Numbered from the stretch's first letter, positions 33,908 to 48,657 are shown. The stretch: 64,000 nt of DNA from Caenorhabditis remanei (GCF_010183535.1 NC_071333.1:8926587-8990586); one strand, 5' to 3'. Made by a program: numbers and translations. The notes: generated from the letters alone by a model not told the origin.

Positions 33908-36900
33908 GCGAAAAAACTATCTGATGTTTTACGAGAGAGAACTAGAAGTTGAGATCTGGATTTTCTTTGTGATCGGAACGCAAAAATAAGAAAGCTGAGG
34001 AATATGAAAATATCAAGGATTCAGGGAAACATGTCGAACAATGAAGAAGAATAATAAGTTTGAGTGAAAACGAGATCAAACACCCCACTGACAAAAAAAA
34101 CCAGGAAGCAAAAAATAGAAGTGAAGAACCAGAAATTTCCTCATCAATTTTCAAGAGTTTTTTCTTCTTGTGACTACACAACTTTTTAGTGGCAAACTCA
34201 TCAATCTCTCAATCCGAATAGAACGAATAGATTGATTTGCTTTTGAATCGTTTCACTACGAAACGCAACATCCGCCGAGAGACTTACATATGGTTTTATG
34301 TCGGGTGTACCTGGACCGGTCGCGGCTTGAACTATATAATTGTTTGGAATGAATGAATATATCTAGAGGACCGATTTTTTTTAGATGAGTAATCCAAACA
34401 TGTTGGAGAAAAGGAGAAACTGGTAAAAGTGTTGTGAGTCATTTTCATATTTTTGTTAGTGGTGTTGTGCATAAGCAGGAAAAAATCAAATGTAAACACA
34501 GAAAGTTTACGGAACTAGATCTAACAAGTTCACACATTCAGAACAATGGTACATCATGCTAAACCTTAAATGCAATTAAGTCAACAAGAAAGCAGTGTGA
34601 AATTTTGATGTAGAAAACACACATATCATTAAAAAAAATTTAAACCTGTAGTAGAAACGCATGTGCCAAATTTTTGTTTAGACTATCCTCCAAGTGACCA
34701 AGAGCAAAACTCAAAACTAAATGTGACGGACAGAGGATATCACTTTTTCAAAAAGTTGCTCGGTGAGTTTTCCTCGAGAAACACATGAATGAAAAAAAAA
34801 GAAAATGGGAAAGCCGTCTCTTCGAAAAACGAACAAAATGCTGCGTTTTTTGTGTTGTCTGTGTGACGACACACAACAAGTTCAGCTGCAGTGTTTCGTC
34901 ACGTCATTCATACCAAATTAGGTCGAGAGGACTCTAACTACTGTAGGAAAAAAAGAAGGTTCTTTTTGCTTTTTCATAAGATGGGAAACATTAGAATGCA
35001 CAGCATGCACCATAGAAGTTATTTTTCTATTTTAATTTTTTTGTCTCAATTTTATCTTGAGCATCTCGAACAGAACCGTGGCAAATTGGCAATTAATGGC
35101 CACTTCGAACAGAAAGAAGGTCAGGTTTCAGGAGAGCTAGGCATACAGAATGGAATGCGGTAACATGATCTGTTTTCTTTTCCAATGGGAAAACAATTTA
35201 CGAACTTCTTTCGTCAAGTCTGCTCTCTTGATTAGGACACAAAGATTTTGAACTTTTTTGTGGGAAAAAAATTGGAAAGCAAACATCTCGTAGTTTGAAA
35301 TCTTGTACGATTTTCTTATATATATGAAATATGAGCCGGAAAAATCCGATCTTTTCCGACTCGATGATTATTGTTTTAAAGTTTACCTTTTTGACATTTT
35401 CTATGGGAAAATAGAATATCAGTTCTTAACATTCAAGAAACGTGCTGTAGATTTGAACTTTTTTCTTTTTTTATGATCTCAAAAGTTCTTCGAGAAAATT
35501 ATAACTTAAAAAAATTATAGACCAGGAGGCTTCCAAAAATTCCAGATCTTAAGAAAGAAAATGGCTCTGACTAACAAAAGAGGGAGTAAATTTCAGAAGA
35601 TGTTCAGAATCAGTGCAGTACCAGAACCGGATTGTTGAGAGCAAAACAATAACTAATCTAATTTTCACTGATGTTGAAAAGTGAGAAAAAAAGAGGAAAG
35701 CTTGAAAATGAATGTACCTCTTACGAGGTTGAATTGTAATCGACACTACAGTAATAGTGAGTCATAACTAGTTGAATAGCCTGAAATTTGGCGATCATGT
35801 ATTGAATACCGAACGCAATTCGATTCATACAGACAGAAGGTTGTTGTATCATTGAAAAAAGAAAGAGAGGGGATAGAAAAAGTGCAGAAAGAGGGGACAA
35901 AAATATGGAAACTGGTTGCGTACTGCCCCAATCCTTGGCGCCGGATACCACTACAAAACTTCAAAACTATCGAGAATCGTTTAGCGAACGAGGAAGGAAT
36001 TGATTGGTTTGGTTGTTTTTGTTTCCTAAAAATTTGTTGAAGCTTATGAATGACTTTATGTTCAAAGAAAAGCTTTCGAAAAAAAATAGGAAAGCAATAA
36101 GGGTACGTATCCGGAAATAGATGTTTATGCAACAGGAAACGAGGAGGATTGGAAAAAAAGATGAACCGACGCATCTTGCTTCGACGAAATTTCACGTCAT
36201 CTTTGTTAAAAGGTTCTAAAAATGGACACCGCTTCAGATGAAGAAAGAAGGAGGACCAATATGGTGAAAAGCTTTTGGAATGCAATTGGTAGTAGAGAAA
36301 AGGAGACAATATCGCTCAAGTGACTAGAAAATTAGAGGAGGAAAAGCACGACGGGACCTCTCAAAACGAAACGAATCGTCGCTCATCCCACTCATCTCCC
36401 CGTCTTCCATTTTGCCGCGACCCCTCATTTCACTGTTATTCTATCTGAACCCTTTTTCCATTTTCTCTCAGACTTCTTGGGTCGCTTAATTTGATCATCA
36501 AAATTGATGATGAATGAAAAATATAGAGATGCGTTCAGCATTGGAAAAGTATTGCCATAAAATAAAAGGGTTACATACACCAGAATATTAGATCAGATCC
36601 TTCCAAACATTGTCACTTTTCCTTTTCACGAATAGAATTCAACCGCGTAGGCGTCCGGCGGAAAAAAGAGGTGGTGAGTGCCGAAGGGTCACCTGATTGA
36701 AAATGGACACACTTCTATTGACACGAATTCAGATTCTTGCTCGTTAATATTCCCATAGTTATCAGATGGCCCTTATGTGACCTTTTGGCGAAATTTCACT
36801 CCCTTCTAGAATCCAAATACTAAGTTTCAACCCTAGCAAATTTGGATTAGCTGGAAACTATCTGAAGGTTTTTCTGCTCATACTTTATCAGTTGGCAACT

Positions 36901-39900
36901 GTGAAAAGGAGTAAGTGGGGCAAGTGTGGTGCGCTGCTGACCGACGAGCAATAAATAGTAAGAGGGACGGCAAAACAATTTCGACTCTCATTATGGACGG
37001 ATATTGAGAGACTGAATAGACAAAAATGGGACTAGAAAAAAAGAAATTGAAAGCTTGAACTGAAAATAGTAGTGTTTTCCAACGGCGTTCGTTCCAATTT
37101 CGTTTCAGCTGCTGACGACGGCAAGGGTCACTGACCAATAAAAATGGCAGCAGCAAATGGATACTATTTTGAAGTCGGCTTGATTTCAGAATTCAACCAC
37201 CCTGAGCCAATAAATAAAAATGGAGACCGGTTAAAGAGTGACGTATGATAAAACAAAACGATGTGTTTCCCTCTCCCACCTGAGCCCTTTGGCGGTGTTG
37301 ACGTTCCCATTGACATAAACAATGGAGCCTTGAAGGGGGGCATAGACGAAAAGAGCAGGTGAACAAATTTGAGTGGGGGCACCCCAAAAGAGTTCTTTTT
37401 CGAAAAGACTCACTGACAGCTGAAATGCTGTGTCGTTCGGTCGTAATCGAAATGAATAATAAAAATCGAACAGGTGGTAGAAAGAATTCGTGAAATCTCG
37501 AAGAGCACACGACGCATTGAGAAATATGAAATCATGTTGACCGAAGTGGAAGAAAAAATGAGAGGAAGGAGGAGGAGGAGGAGCATAAGAAAACGTCGTT
37601 CTCCAGATTCCTTTACTTCTACATGAATAACTTTTATTCTCATTTCTTGACGTTTCATTTCATAAAAACAAAGCTACCTGCGTAATCAGTTGATAAAAAT
37701 CGTCAGTAACTGAGAATAGAATTTTTCGATTCATTCTACCGGAAAGCTTTACTTTACGCTCCGTCATTCACAAAATAACAAATATAGAAAAGTTACGTGA
37801 TTTTCTAGAAGTGAATTACGGTGCTCCAATAATAACTTTTGATGAAAAAATAATAATGTTCATAACGGAATGCAAGAATTTAATTGGACTTTTGACTGTG
37901 GAATTCGTGTATGATTCCATATGATCCAGAAGTTTGACCACCTGCCTTTAATGAGCAAAGAAAATGACACTGAAGCAAAAGATAGATAACCAGCCAGATG
38001 TGTATATTGATTTATGTTGGGTTGAGAAGGTTTGGGAGATATTATCTTTTTGTTAATCAAAGTTATGACTGCATTATCTATACGCAATCTATCTCACATA
38101 ACAAAACAAGATGGGTATGCACGCCGACTACCGCAAATGAGACCTAGATTTTCTATAAATTGGATGAACCAGTAAAAAACTGAGACAGCACCGATTAAGC
38201 CAAGCGGAAAACAAGTTACCCAATAAGGCCATGATTATTTCTGGCATGTAGGTTTTTGGAGAATTTATTTTGAAGAAATTCTTGAAATTTTTGAATTTCG
38301 AAAGACTTTTTTCAACAAATATGGATTTATTGAAAAAAGAAGGACATGAACGAAATGAAACTTTGTGAGCTTCCCGTCTTAGGTCCTGGGAACAGCGTGA
38401 AGAAAGTCCAAACAAATAGAGGCAACTCTTTTTTGTTGTTTTTTGTCTCTACTTGCAAAAAAAAGAAAAAAAAAAGTCTGCAAATAAGGAACATTCCATC
38501 TGACTTGTTCTCTTAGACTACGTCATAATTGCTTTTGCCAAATGCAGAAGAATGGGAACGTTCGTTTCAGTATGAATGTCTTCTGAAAGACCGGACATGA
38601 AACGGAAAACAGAGTTGTCGTGAAACCGACAAAAAATTCTTGAATTCGTGTTTTCTGCTTTCTTGTGATGGAGAAAAATGAGAGAACGACCTTCAAGAGC
38701 ACTTTCTTGTTTGCGCCCAAAACAGACAAAGGGTGTGAAAGAAATACTAAGAACAGAATAATAAATAGGGTGTAGATGAAGAGAAATGAAATAAAATTCT
38801 ACCTCATAAACCTCTTTTTTAGGGTATTAAACGTAGAAATGAGGCTATGAAACGTCACATAAAAGAGCAGAGAACTCCCATTCAGGGATTTATTTTTAAA
38901 CTATAAATCCCTATTTCTGATCGCTTGAACAGGGGATTTCTGAAAACAATCAGAAAACGTGCTGAATGAGAATTAGATTATCTTTGAATTCACGAAGACA
39001 TACAAAATTGTTGCGTCACAACTGTTACGTTGCAATTTGTTCAAAAATTAGAATTCAGTAAGTGCTGCTCAAAAACACTCCGACAGATGTAAGAAAACAA
39101 CAAGAGCTCTCAGAATTTCAATTGAATCTTCTTCTTTTTTGACACCAGATGTTGCAAGTTCTGGTTCCAACCGGATCAAAAGTTTCCTGGTAAAATGAGA
39201 CCAAACTACTGAACACATGCAAACAAAAACACAATACACTGTCTCAAACTCGCACTTATACGAAAAGCGATCAAATAGTTTAGTCGTGAATGCGTATTGG
39301 TACACCAAACACACAGACACCCGGGGACCGACGGACACAAGGACGGAGTACACAGATCACCAACCCCGGGAGTAGTGCGGAAAAAAGTGAATAGAAAGTG
39401 AGACGCAGAGCGCGGATGAGCGGTCAGACTGTTGGAACGCGGCCAAATCACGAGACGGTAAACATAAGAGTGGGAAGAAGAGGGATGGGTGGAAGAGGTA
39501 AGTGCGCGGAAAAGAGAAAATGACGATGCGTAGAAGAAGAAATATAGAAGAGGAAGATGGTGATGATGATGACGATGCTTCATCCATCATACTATTTTTT
39601 GACATTATTCGATGAAAGAGATATGGGATACGAGGCTGGAGTAAAGTTTATTACAACATCTAACTGACAAGTTGACAGAGTTATTTTTTATGACTAATAT
39701 AAATTTGAATAACGATACAATTTTTATAATTTATAATTTCACCAAAAAAATTGAGAAATAGAAAAACTGGTGTGGAAACTTCAGAGACATTTTCTGGAGG
39801 TGTACTATATTGTAGTTTCAATATATTTGCTCAGCTCAAAACAAGCAGTAGTAGGCAAATGTGCATTCCGGCGTTGGGGTTCATAGAAACAAAACATATG

Positions 39901-42240
39901 AAAGAAGTAACTGTATTGACAACAACTACAAAGTAAAACCATTTTATGTCTAGGAAGCAATCAACGTTTTTCTCCCAAGTTAGTTCTAATTCTCCATTCA
40001 AAACGAGGTTAATCTCACCTAAGCACATTCAGAGGACAAAGTTTGGCTTGTTCTAAAGAGTTCAACGTCCTTGTCGTCGAGAAGAAAATTGTCTACAGTC
40101 TAATCCGAACATTAGCAATCCTCAACCTTCCATCTCAATTGGCTGTGAATTGGAGAGATGCGAGAAACATTTGACGACGACGCCGATTCTCTTTATTTTC
40201 TGTTTTCTTGGAATCTAGTAACAAGAAGATGCTTGGCTGCCTGCCGTGAGATCACGCGGAACACATTACAAGCCAGTCAAGCAGCGTCTACCAGAGATTG
40301 GCCGATTCTCCTTCAAATCCACATTTTCTAGGCCATCCTCTCGACTGCTTCCCCCCTCTCTACTTCTACTTCTTTGTGGTATTCACTATCGCATAATCGT
40401 ATTCACAAAAACATTCCACCGGGTGTCGAAGGACTAGCGCCTCTTCAATATCTTGACGCGATGGTATGGGGAGGACACACAGATACAACAATACTTGTAT
40501 TTATTTTCAATAACGAAAAATAGTGGAGACGAAAGCGAAATTTCTAGTACCTAGCGTGGTGAATAGCGGTAAACTGTCTACGATATCATCTAACTAGTTT
40601 CCAAAAAGTTTTTAGTGAAGAAAAACTATTTTTATCTTGAGAGATTTGCTATTATAAGACAACTCGCCTTACTGATGTCAGCCTGAGTACGAAGTTTGTT
40701 CTGTTCACAAGCGTAACGAATAATCAGAACAAGAAACTGATGCTCTAAGAACTTTGACCACAAAAAAGAATAGTTGGAGTGTGATGTAAGGAAGATATTC
40801 AGATGAAATCAGTGTTCTGTGTGATAATGGCACGCCTCCCATCGGATTAAAGTCGAATACATGTAATACAATAATCTCATCCAAGTGCCTAGTCTTAAAA
40901 TAACGATGAAGTCATAATCTCAGTATGAATGGAAGGTATAAAAATGGGAATGGCATTCAAGGAGGTCGAAAAATTAATCAGATAAATCATAACCTAAAAT
41001 TAGAAAATGCAACTCAAATATTTTGAATTAAAGCTTGGAAAACAAGGAAAGAACACTGTTCAAAAAGAAATCATGGTTATCCAATAACTGCACTAATAAT
41101 TGATAATAAAGGGCGACAGATGTGTGACGAAGAGTGGTAAAAAGTAAACAAATCGTCTCGTTTTCGTCGGTTTTTCGTTCGAATTGGGTCACAAACAAGG
41201 AAGGGAAAACGAAATGAGCACATTTGTGTGTCTGTGTGTGGTCTCTCCTATCAATTGGTTTGTCAGAAAAGAGGTCAGCGAAATTATCACCCAACAGCTA
41301 TTGTGATTAGTTATCATAAATGAAACTGAACCAACTGCAAAAGTAAATAACCGAAATTGTAGCAGAGGGTTGGTCTAGAAAAGTCATTATGCTTTGTTGG
41401 TACTTGGCATTTCTTGACAGAACATTTCCGTTTTGTAAACTAACTGAAACTAACTGATAGGTTAGAGCTTGATCAAATGAGTGAATTTCACTTCCTTTGA
41501 TAACATGGCTTTCAATTTCCGGTTGTTTAAAACTAAATGACAGGAAGAACTCCTACGATTAAAACTCGTCGCATTTTTCTAGCCCGAGGCGATGAAATCG
41601 GCTCATCTGCCGCTTTAAATGTTGAAATTGTTTTTGCGAATACTCCAACTTGGAATATTTCTTTTTTCTTTGGAAAACGTTTCCAACGTTTGCATTGCAA
41701 GGCAAACTTTCAGTTTATAGAACAAGGACAACATTCCTTTGATTCCGGAAAAAGTCTTTGTTTCTATTTACTTTCACGTAATAGGGGCGTTTACTGATAA
41801 CCAATATATGATAACCTCGATAAGCATGAAACTATGCGAAGAAGAAAAACCCAATCAAAGGTCGCAAATCAAAAAATGAAATGGAAAGTAGGAAACAAAA
41901 AGAGATTGGATGCAATGATGAGTCATCATTTTCGGATGAAACAACACATGTTCAATCGTTCTGGTTTGGTAGAAAAAACACTTGAAACTAGATGAGAGTG
42001 ACGGTTGCCACAAGTAAGATAGGAAACAGTTGCCGCAGCGAATGGTTTGATTTATGACACCCATTGTGTAATGTGATTGGGGAACGTTTTCATGGAGTTG
42101 GTGGAGCAACAATTGGTTCCCAAAGACACACGGGGGGAACGTTTGCTTAATCTTCAAACACTATGAAGTGAGTAGATAAAAATAGTGGTAACGCTATCAT
42201 AAAAACTATTCTGTTAAATGAAAACGTGGGAAAAAGATTT
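33908..42240. other. Gene-poor stretch, 8.3 kb
   Basis: No convincing protein gene. The longest frame (35746-36309, minus, 187 codons) is rich in F, S, K and H from A/T-rich DNA, has no recognisable domain and no splice-consistent partners. Short GA-rich and GAT-rich simple repeats lie near 37565-37585 and 39535-39575. The stretch could hold distal promoters or enhancers for the flanking genes, but I cannot show this. Confidence 0.45.
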
Positions 42241-42313
42241 CGACCACGGCAGGATTCGAACCTACAATCTTCTGCTCCGTAGGCAGACGCGTTATCCATT
42301 GCGCCACGCGGCC
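42241..42313 (-). tRNA. tRNA-Arg (anticodon ACG)
   Basis: Reading the minus strand from 42313, the 73 bases fold as a full cloverleaf. The acceptor stem is GGCCGCG paired with CGTGGTC (two G-U pairs) plus discriminator G. The D arm is GGCGCAATGGATAACGC. The anticodon stem TCTGC/GCAGA encloses the loop CTACGGA with anticodon ACG. The T arm has GGTTCGAATCC. No intron is present. A TTTT terminator is not obvious immediately after 42241; the next T run on the minus strand is AATCTTTTTCCC a few bases downstream, which would serve. Confidence 0.96.
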
Positions 42314-45300
42314 TGTGAAACAGCCAGAGGTAATACACAATGACAAGCAAAGGGTTGCTGCCGTTGAGAGACAAAGAAGAAATTACGCGATGGCACTCAT
42401 CAAGATTGTTTACACTTATGATATTTGTTAAAAACTTAATTATTTCTTCAAAAAAGGTTAAAACCAATCATTTCCGATTCATAAGTCAAAAATCGCAAAG
42501 GAAACCAATGATTCCATAAAACGGAAACGAGTGGGAAGCAAGTTCGGTCAAGTTATTTCGAGCTACCAGAATAAAATAGCTACTTTTTGCCATTGCCGGA
42601 ATTGGATTAGAAGGAAGTCGGTGGGCGTTAGTGGTCCCCATCAAAGAACAACTTTTGCATGCAATTTCGGATGTTTCGCAATCAACTAATTCGGATAAGA
42701 GAAATGATGGGCAGGAGAGCATACTTAACGAGTGACTAGAAAAATGTTTTTCTTCGAATGTGATTCTCAAAGTTTTAAACTAAATTGAAGGAAGACAACC
42801 GATATATTCATAACTCATGTTACCTACCAAGCATTCTGAATGAGCATGAAATTCTGAGAATTTAAAATAACTAGAGAATACAACTGGACATCAGAGGCCG
42901 TTCATTAAATTGAAGGCGTGAAGCAGAATTGTCTGGACACCAAAACAATAATACTGGCGACACACATAGAGGGTTTATACGGAAGAAAAAATAGAAGAGG
43001 TGGATATTTTTGAAAGCTTGACTAAAAAGTGTATAATGGAGAGACTCGGTGGCCACTCCTTGTCTCTTTTCCACTTCTGTTCCTCTTTCTCTCTTTACTA
43101 ATTAATTTGTTAGTTGGGTTCCTTCTGGAGACAAATATGTACTGGGTGTGAGTGAGCACTTGAACGGAAAATAGGAGAAGCGCTCCGTTTCCTATCCATT
43201 TCTATCTCTTCATGCTGCAAGTGCCTTCACATTTTCCAACATGCATAGAAGCGGTAGCAGTTTTATGACAGTTGAAACACAGAGACTATAGAGATGTCAC
43301 TCACGTTGAAGGATAGGTCGAATATCAGACAACTAATGAGCAGGAGATATTGGAAGTGAGGTGGCAAATGTTGGGGGTGGTTATCACATTTAATGATAAT
43401 GGAATGGATGGGGCGGAGGAAAGCGTTTTCAGATTCTGGTGTGATTGGAAGGATAATAAGTCAGATTTTTTTATTTAGTGACAGTAGGAATACTGATCGG
43501 AAGCATTTTAAGAAACGACTGAAACAGCAGCAAGCAGAGTCAAAAATCACATCTTAGAATCAGAAGAAGAAGAGGATTTTTCGTTCAAAGAATTACACTA
43601 ATGGAAGTGATCGGAGAAGATTGAGAGAGTTGCATGTCGACAAAACGTTTCAGATCGGATGAAATTGCAGATTGTTCAAGACCAGAACACCTACATGCTC
43701 TATGAACACTGCATACAAACTTCTAGTTTGATGATGGAGAAGTGGCTTCAAACATCACCATACTTATCTAGGATTTTGTAGGAAACATTCGAGAATTTGT
43801 GTTCTGATAAGGACAAACTATTGGTATAAATCTGAGAGTTGAAAAGAAAACTCAGTGTTGGTACAATGAATTGATATTGAAGTATGAAAGGAACATATCA
43901 TATTAACAGGCCAAGTCAGTCCATTAATGTGTTCCATGTTTATTTTTGCTATTCGACTCTAACATAATCAATTCGTCTATTATAAACATTCACAATACGA
44001 AAAAGTTAGTGAACGTCTGGAAGAAAAATGAACGTATTCCTCATGATAGCAAATATTCAGACACTGTCTGAACTCACACCTATTTGCAAAATGACGATGG
44101 ATTTAGCTTACTCAGAGAAGGGAGACCATCTAACAACGAAATGCGAGAAAATGGGCTCGGTCATAAAAGTTTATACAAAGTATTGATAGGTATTTATATA
44201 AACACTTGATGTTCGATTCAGTTTGGGATGATCCGGGAAGGAATTCAGCAAGCGAACATTCGGCACTTTGTGATACATACATCACTGCTGGTCTTCTTAA
44301 TGGCAATTCATGTTTTTGTTAAGTTTCAGAGAAAAGTTATTTTGGTTTTCAACGAGAGAAGTGTTGATGGCTAAGATTGTGTGCGGCACATTGTTTCAGC
44401 CAGAGAAATGAACAAACATGGACCTTTCGCGAAATCGAACTTTGCTGAGCTGCTTGTTCGAAGCTAATGATAGATTCAATAATACTAGAAAACATATGTT
44501 AGCCAAACAAACAATGTCTTACTAAAATCTAAACCAAAATATATTTTTCGAATAAAAACAAGCGTAATATCAGCTGTGTTTTGCAGAACTACTGAATTTC
44601 TTGAAACGAACATTCTGTTTACTTATGTCTATGTAGCGGCTTCTTCTGTTCACTGCACATTTAATACGTTTTCACTTAAACTAAAATAAAAAACACGAAA
44701 GTCTGAAATCTCAAATCTGCATATGATTTCAAAAGATTTTTTTGAAACTCTTATTCATATTATCCGATTATAAGTGAAAACTGTATAAAATGATGTTTCG
44801 GTACATTCACATGTTATAAAAAACTAAAATCTACAATTTGTGTAATCTTAGATATTTCTAAAGCTGATAATCATTCATGTAACTTCAGAACACTTTTCGC
44901 CAGTATTCTTTGAACCCACTTTCGGTATTTTTCATTATGTAAAACAACAAAAATGAATGATGTGATAAACAAAACACATTAAAACTTCTTAGAAGGTTAT
45001 TATTTACGTGAGTTTCAATGGTGTTTCTTTTTATCTTTTTGATCCAACTTCCAAATCTTCAACAAATTGTATGTTTCAATGAAAATAAAAGTCACCATGA
45101 ATTAGTTTTTTTTTAAATACTGCTGCCGGTTCTGTAACATTTTTCCTCTTTTTTCAACTGCGAATTGTCTAGATAACAAAAGTTTGTAAAACATGAAAAA
45201 AAAGTGTGAAAAGTTGTAGTACGGAAAAAAACTGGCCAAAACAATTGAGTTGACGAAAATAAAAAATCTTTGAGTACTGTTTGCTATTGTCGAGAATCAA

Positions 45301-45827
45301 AAGAACAAGAACTGTTTTTTTCCTGCTCAGACAGGAAATGCGTTCAAATATTCAGTGAGAACGTCATTGTTGTTGTTGTTGTTATGGTAAACATTGTTTT
45401 GGTTTACCGCCGTCCGTTCGGTTTGCCTAAATTTGATTTCTCTTCCACTTTTTGTTTTCTGCGCGCACACACGTTCAGAGACGCACAAGGGCTTGTTGGA
45501 TGGGGGAGCCCTCTGAGAAGTCCGAGTGGCAGGAGACTTCTGAGGGACGTTACTGACCACCACTAGCGAATAAATCGCCGGCGTCCCATTTCTCTGACTT
45601 CTCTTGCGCACAACGTCCTTCAGCCCGTTCTTTTTCGTTCAGCGAGCCATCTGCCGATGTGCAATGACGAGTAGGGGGACCGCCTCACTCTCTTTTCTCT
45701 TTTCTCTCTGTGGACCTTAGCTCTACAAACCCCTCCACCCGGCTTCTCATATTTGCCACTTACTTGTGTAAAAACCAGACAAGACGGTTGTTAGTCGATC
45801 GGTTAACTCGTAAGTTGGTTAATCACA
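42314..45827. other. Intergenic, 3.5 kb
   Basis: No gene is supported. The right end (about 45400-45827) is less A/T-rich and has pyrimidine-rich stretches; it is the likely promoter of the membrane-protein gene that starts at 45828. Confidence 0.45.
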
Positions 45828-47701
45828 ATGATACCCTTACTTGCTGATTTCAAATTGGACAATGATATATTATATATGATCCCACATGCGTTAATTGGTG
45901 GATTATTCCTGCTATCAGTGTTCCCAAGAATCTCGGAACCATTACGCCTGAAGTTTCAAATTTCCGCTCACTTGGTTTTATCTCTGTTGTTCTTCTTTGC
46001 TGCCCCATTTTTCTTGAAAGCAACGGTAAGTATTTTTAGAATAGACTAGGTGGAGTTCAGCAAGTGTATCCAACCAATAACTTATCTAATTTTGAATATG
46101 TCACTTGACGTCAACCAGCTCACAGTTTATTTGACAACTTTTCAAAAAAAAACTTGCTGATTTTCAGATAAAGGGGCATTTTACCAACGTTCATGGATTC
46201 ATTCAAGCTTTCTGCGCTTCTCTACACGTGAGTCTACATGTAGGATAGTTTTTTTTCAACCACAAACGTGGTATTTCAGGTTGGAGCTGGATTCTTCATG
46301 TGGAAAACTCAAAAGCTTGGAAAGCCAGAGCGTTCTGTGATTTTCTCACGTCTTCTATCTTCTCTCATCTGTTTGATCTTCCGTCTATTCGCTTACATGC
46401 ATATTTCAGCCAAGTCCGCAAAAGGGTTGGAACTCTCAAATCAGGTATCTACCGTTTATCAACCGTCATAAAGTCAAAATTCAGTATCTCTACTGCGTCG
46501 CGTTCACCGATGGACTATGGTTTTTTTCGGAAGTAATCCGAATGTATCGTACTACTAAAACAAACCAAGATGAAATTGAGGCGATGGTCAAAAGAACAAC
46601 TTTATGGGTTGAGGTAAGTTTTATGACTCGAATAAATCTATTTTCTGGTGTCGGGTGACATATGGATTTGGGACACAAAAAGGGCAATATTGCAGGGAAA
46701 AGGTTCATTCTACATCGAAAATGCATTCTATTTGGACGCCGGAGTCACTCTTGTCTACGCAATTATTCACATTTCGTTCCCACAGCATGTGCTCAGTTTA
46801 ATTGTAGGTTTTGTTGAATGATTGGAAATGAGAAGACGAGAATTTTTTATAGCTCAAACCGGACGTCAAGCTGGACTCCCATCATTACTTATGGTGCCGC
46901 TTGTATGGTGCCCTGAATTTGATCCCTGTGATCACATCAATGAATGCGCGCTTCTACTCTCCCGAGATGCAGACTGGATATATTGCAAGTCGTCTACTGG
47001 TGAGAATAAAAACTAAAACAGGAAAAACTAAAGAAAGAAAAAACATAAACCTTGGAACAACAACGGAATAAAACTAACCTATATTTCTGGAAAAGTATGA
47101 AACTTTCCTTATCGACTACACTTAAAAATATAAACTTGTCTACATACACAAAATGTTTTTTCTTTGAAGTGAAAGAAAATGTGGTTCCGGATTTTTAATC
47201 AATTCTTGAAACAAAAGCATAAAGCATATCAAAAAACAATGCATTTCGGAGAAATATTTCGACTCGAGAGAACGTCACTAGAGAAAAAACGAAAAATGAC
47301 GGATTGGAAAAGAAATCGCCTACGTCTTCCAGATGTTGCTATCAAAAACATTTGACACCAATACCAGATTATAACCATTTTGTAGTTCTATGTCATGGGG
47401 TATGAAACGTCACATAACATCAGAAGCGAGGAAAATTCCAAAAAGCTTCCTGGTCGTTAAAGAAATATACCAAACATCACTAAAATTTCAGTCTCAATGC
47501 ACTGTCTTCATGCTCAACATTTATGGTCACTGGCTTCTGATGATATACTCGCCTAATCACATCACAGCATTCATGCTCAGTGGATTCTTCACATCATTCC
47601 TGTTCTCGGCATTTCATCGGATTCACAAAAACTATTATGGGACTGAGGTCGAAGAAGAGATTTATGAGGATGTTGTTGAGAGTGATAAGAAAACGGATTA
47701 A
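45828..47701 (+). CDS. Multi-pass membrane protein, 338 aa, family not recognised
   Basis: Seven exons join in perfect phase (45828-46025, 46168-46227, 46280-46444, 46485-46613, 46696-46803, 46853-46999, 47492-47701) for 338 residues. About seven to eight hydrophobic segments can be seen, including MIPHALIGGLFLLSVF, FQISAHLVLSLLFFFAAPFF, VHGFIQAFCASLHVGAGFFMW, FYIENAFYLDAGVTLVYAIIH and AFMLSGFFTSFLFSAFH. Several His, Asp and Glu residues sit inside or beside the helices (SAHLV, NVHGF, YLDAG). The C-terminus is acidic (EVEEEIYEDVVESDKKTD), consistent with a cytosolic tail. The arrangement loosely recalls TMEM45-like proteins, but I do not assign it. The last intron (492 bases) is the longest. 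A TATATATA tract and TAATAAA lie near 48007-48036, in the 3' UTR. Confidence 0.85.
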
Positions 47702-48657
47702 CTCCTATAAACTCCAAAATTCCATTCTGGTACCAGTCACCGCAAACAGATAGAAAAACTTACATGTGGCTGTGTTTGCTTCAGTTTTCACCTCATTCAC
47801 CACATGTTTCTAATAATTTATATTCATCCATTTGTTCTCAAAGTTCTGTCACCTTACGAGCTACATCACTTTCTAGCTTCATTTGTTACCTTGTTTTTCT
47901 AATTTATAAAGTTTCATCCATATTCCACTCTCAAAATCTTTTTGCATTGTAACCTTTGTTTTAGTTCAACCGCTTCTCTTTCCGCCTGATCTTCATGAAT
48001 TTCTAATATATATATATATATATTCTCTATTAATAAACTTTTCACAAATTCATTTTATGATGAACTCAATTTACGTTCTGTTTGTCAAACAATCGACACT
48101 CATTTCTCAAACTTTCGCCCATTGCGGAAAATGAAGAGTAGGTCGATTCGAGTAGCATGAGACACTTCCTTCCTCTAATTCTATGTCAATGGAGAAGAGC
48201 GTTTAAATTGGCCTCCGGCGTACGCATTCACTCGCAACGTCTTCAAGACTCCACATTAGAATAATTGTATCTTTGTGTCATGCGAACGGACGTGAATTAG
48301 TAATGAGCATGTGTGTTTGATGTGCACAATGAGCTTATTCTGAACTCTATTCTTTATGATATTTGGCAAGACGATCAAATTTCCCAGAATTTACTTTTAA
48401 AATCGTGGATCGTGTTTCTTATGAATTTATATTTTTGAGGTTTTGTTTCAAGGAAATGTTCTGGCATATGCCAGAGTAAGAAATCGCTTTTGTTTTAATT
48501 GCTATTATTAGTATCATTATTATTACCTGTAAAAATCTTGGACCGCCGTTTTTTGCTGGAGTTATGAAAGAAAATCATTATTTTCTGTCAGATCTTGCCT
48601 AGTCAAATTATGAAATCCTTTACTTCCGTTTTTGTTAAATCTGTTGTTTTTCTCTTA
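47702..48657. other. 3' UTR and intergenic
   Basis: Contains the 3' UTR of the preceding gene, with an alternating TA tract and AATAAA near 48030. No gene is seen beyond it. Confidence 0.5.

Noticed and set aside
35746..36309. 187-codon minus-strand frame in the gene-poor region
   Set aside because: F/S/K/H-rich low-complexity translation with no domain, no splice partners and no clear start context.
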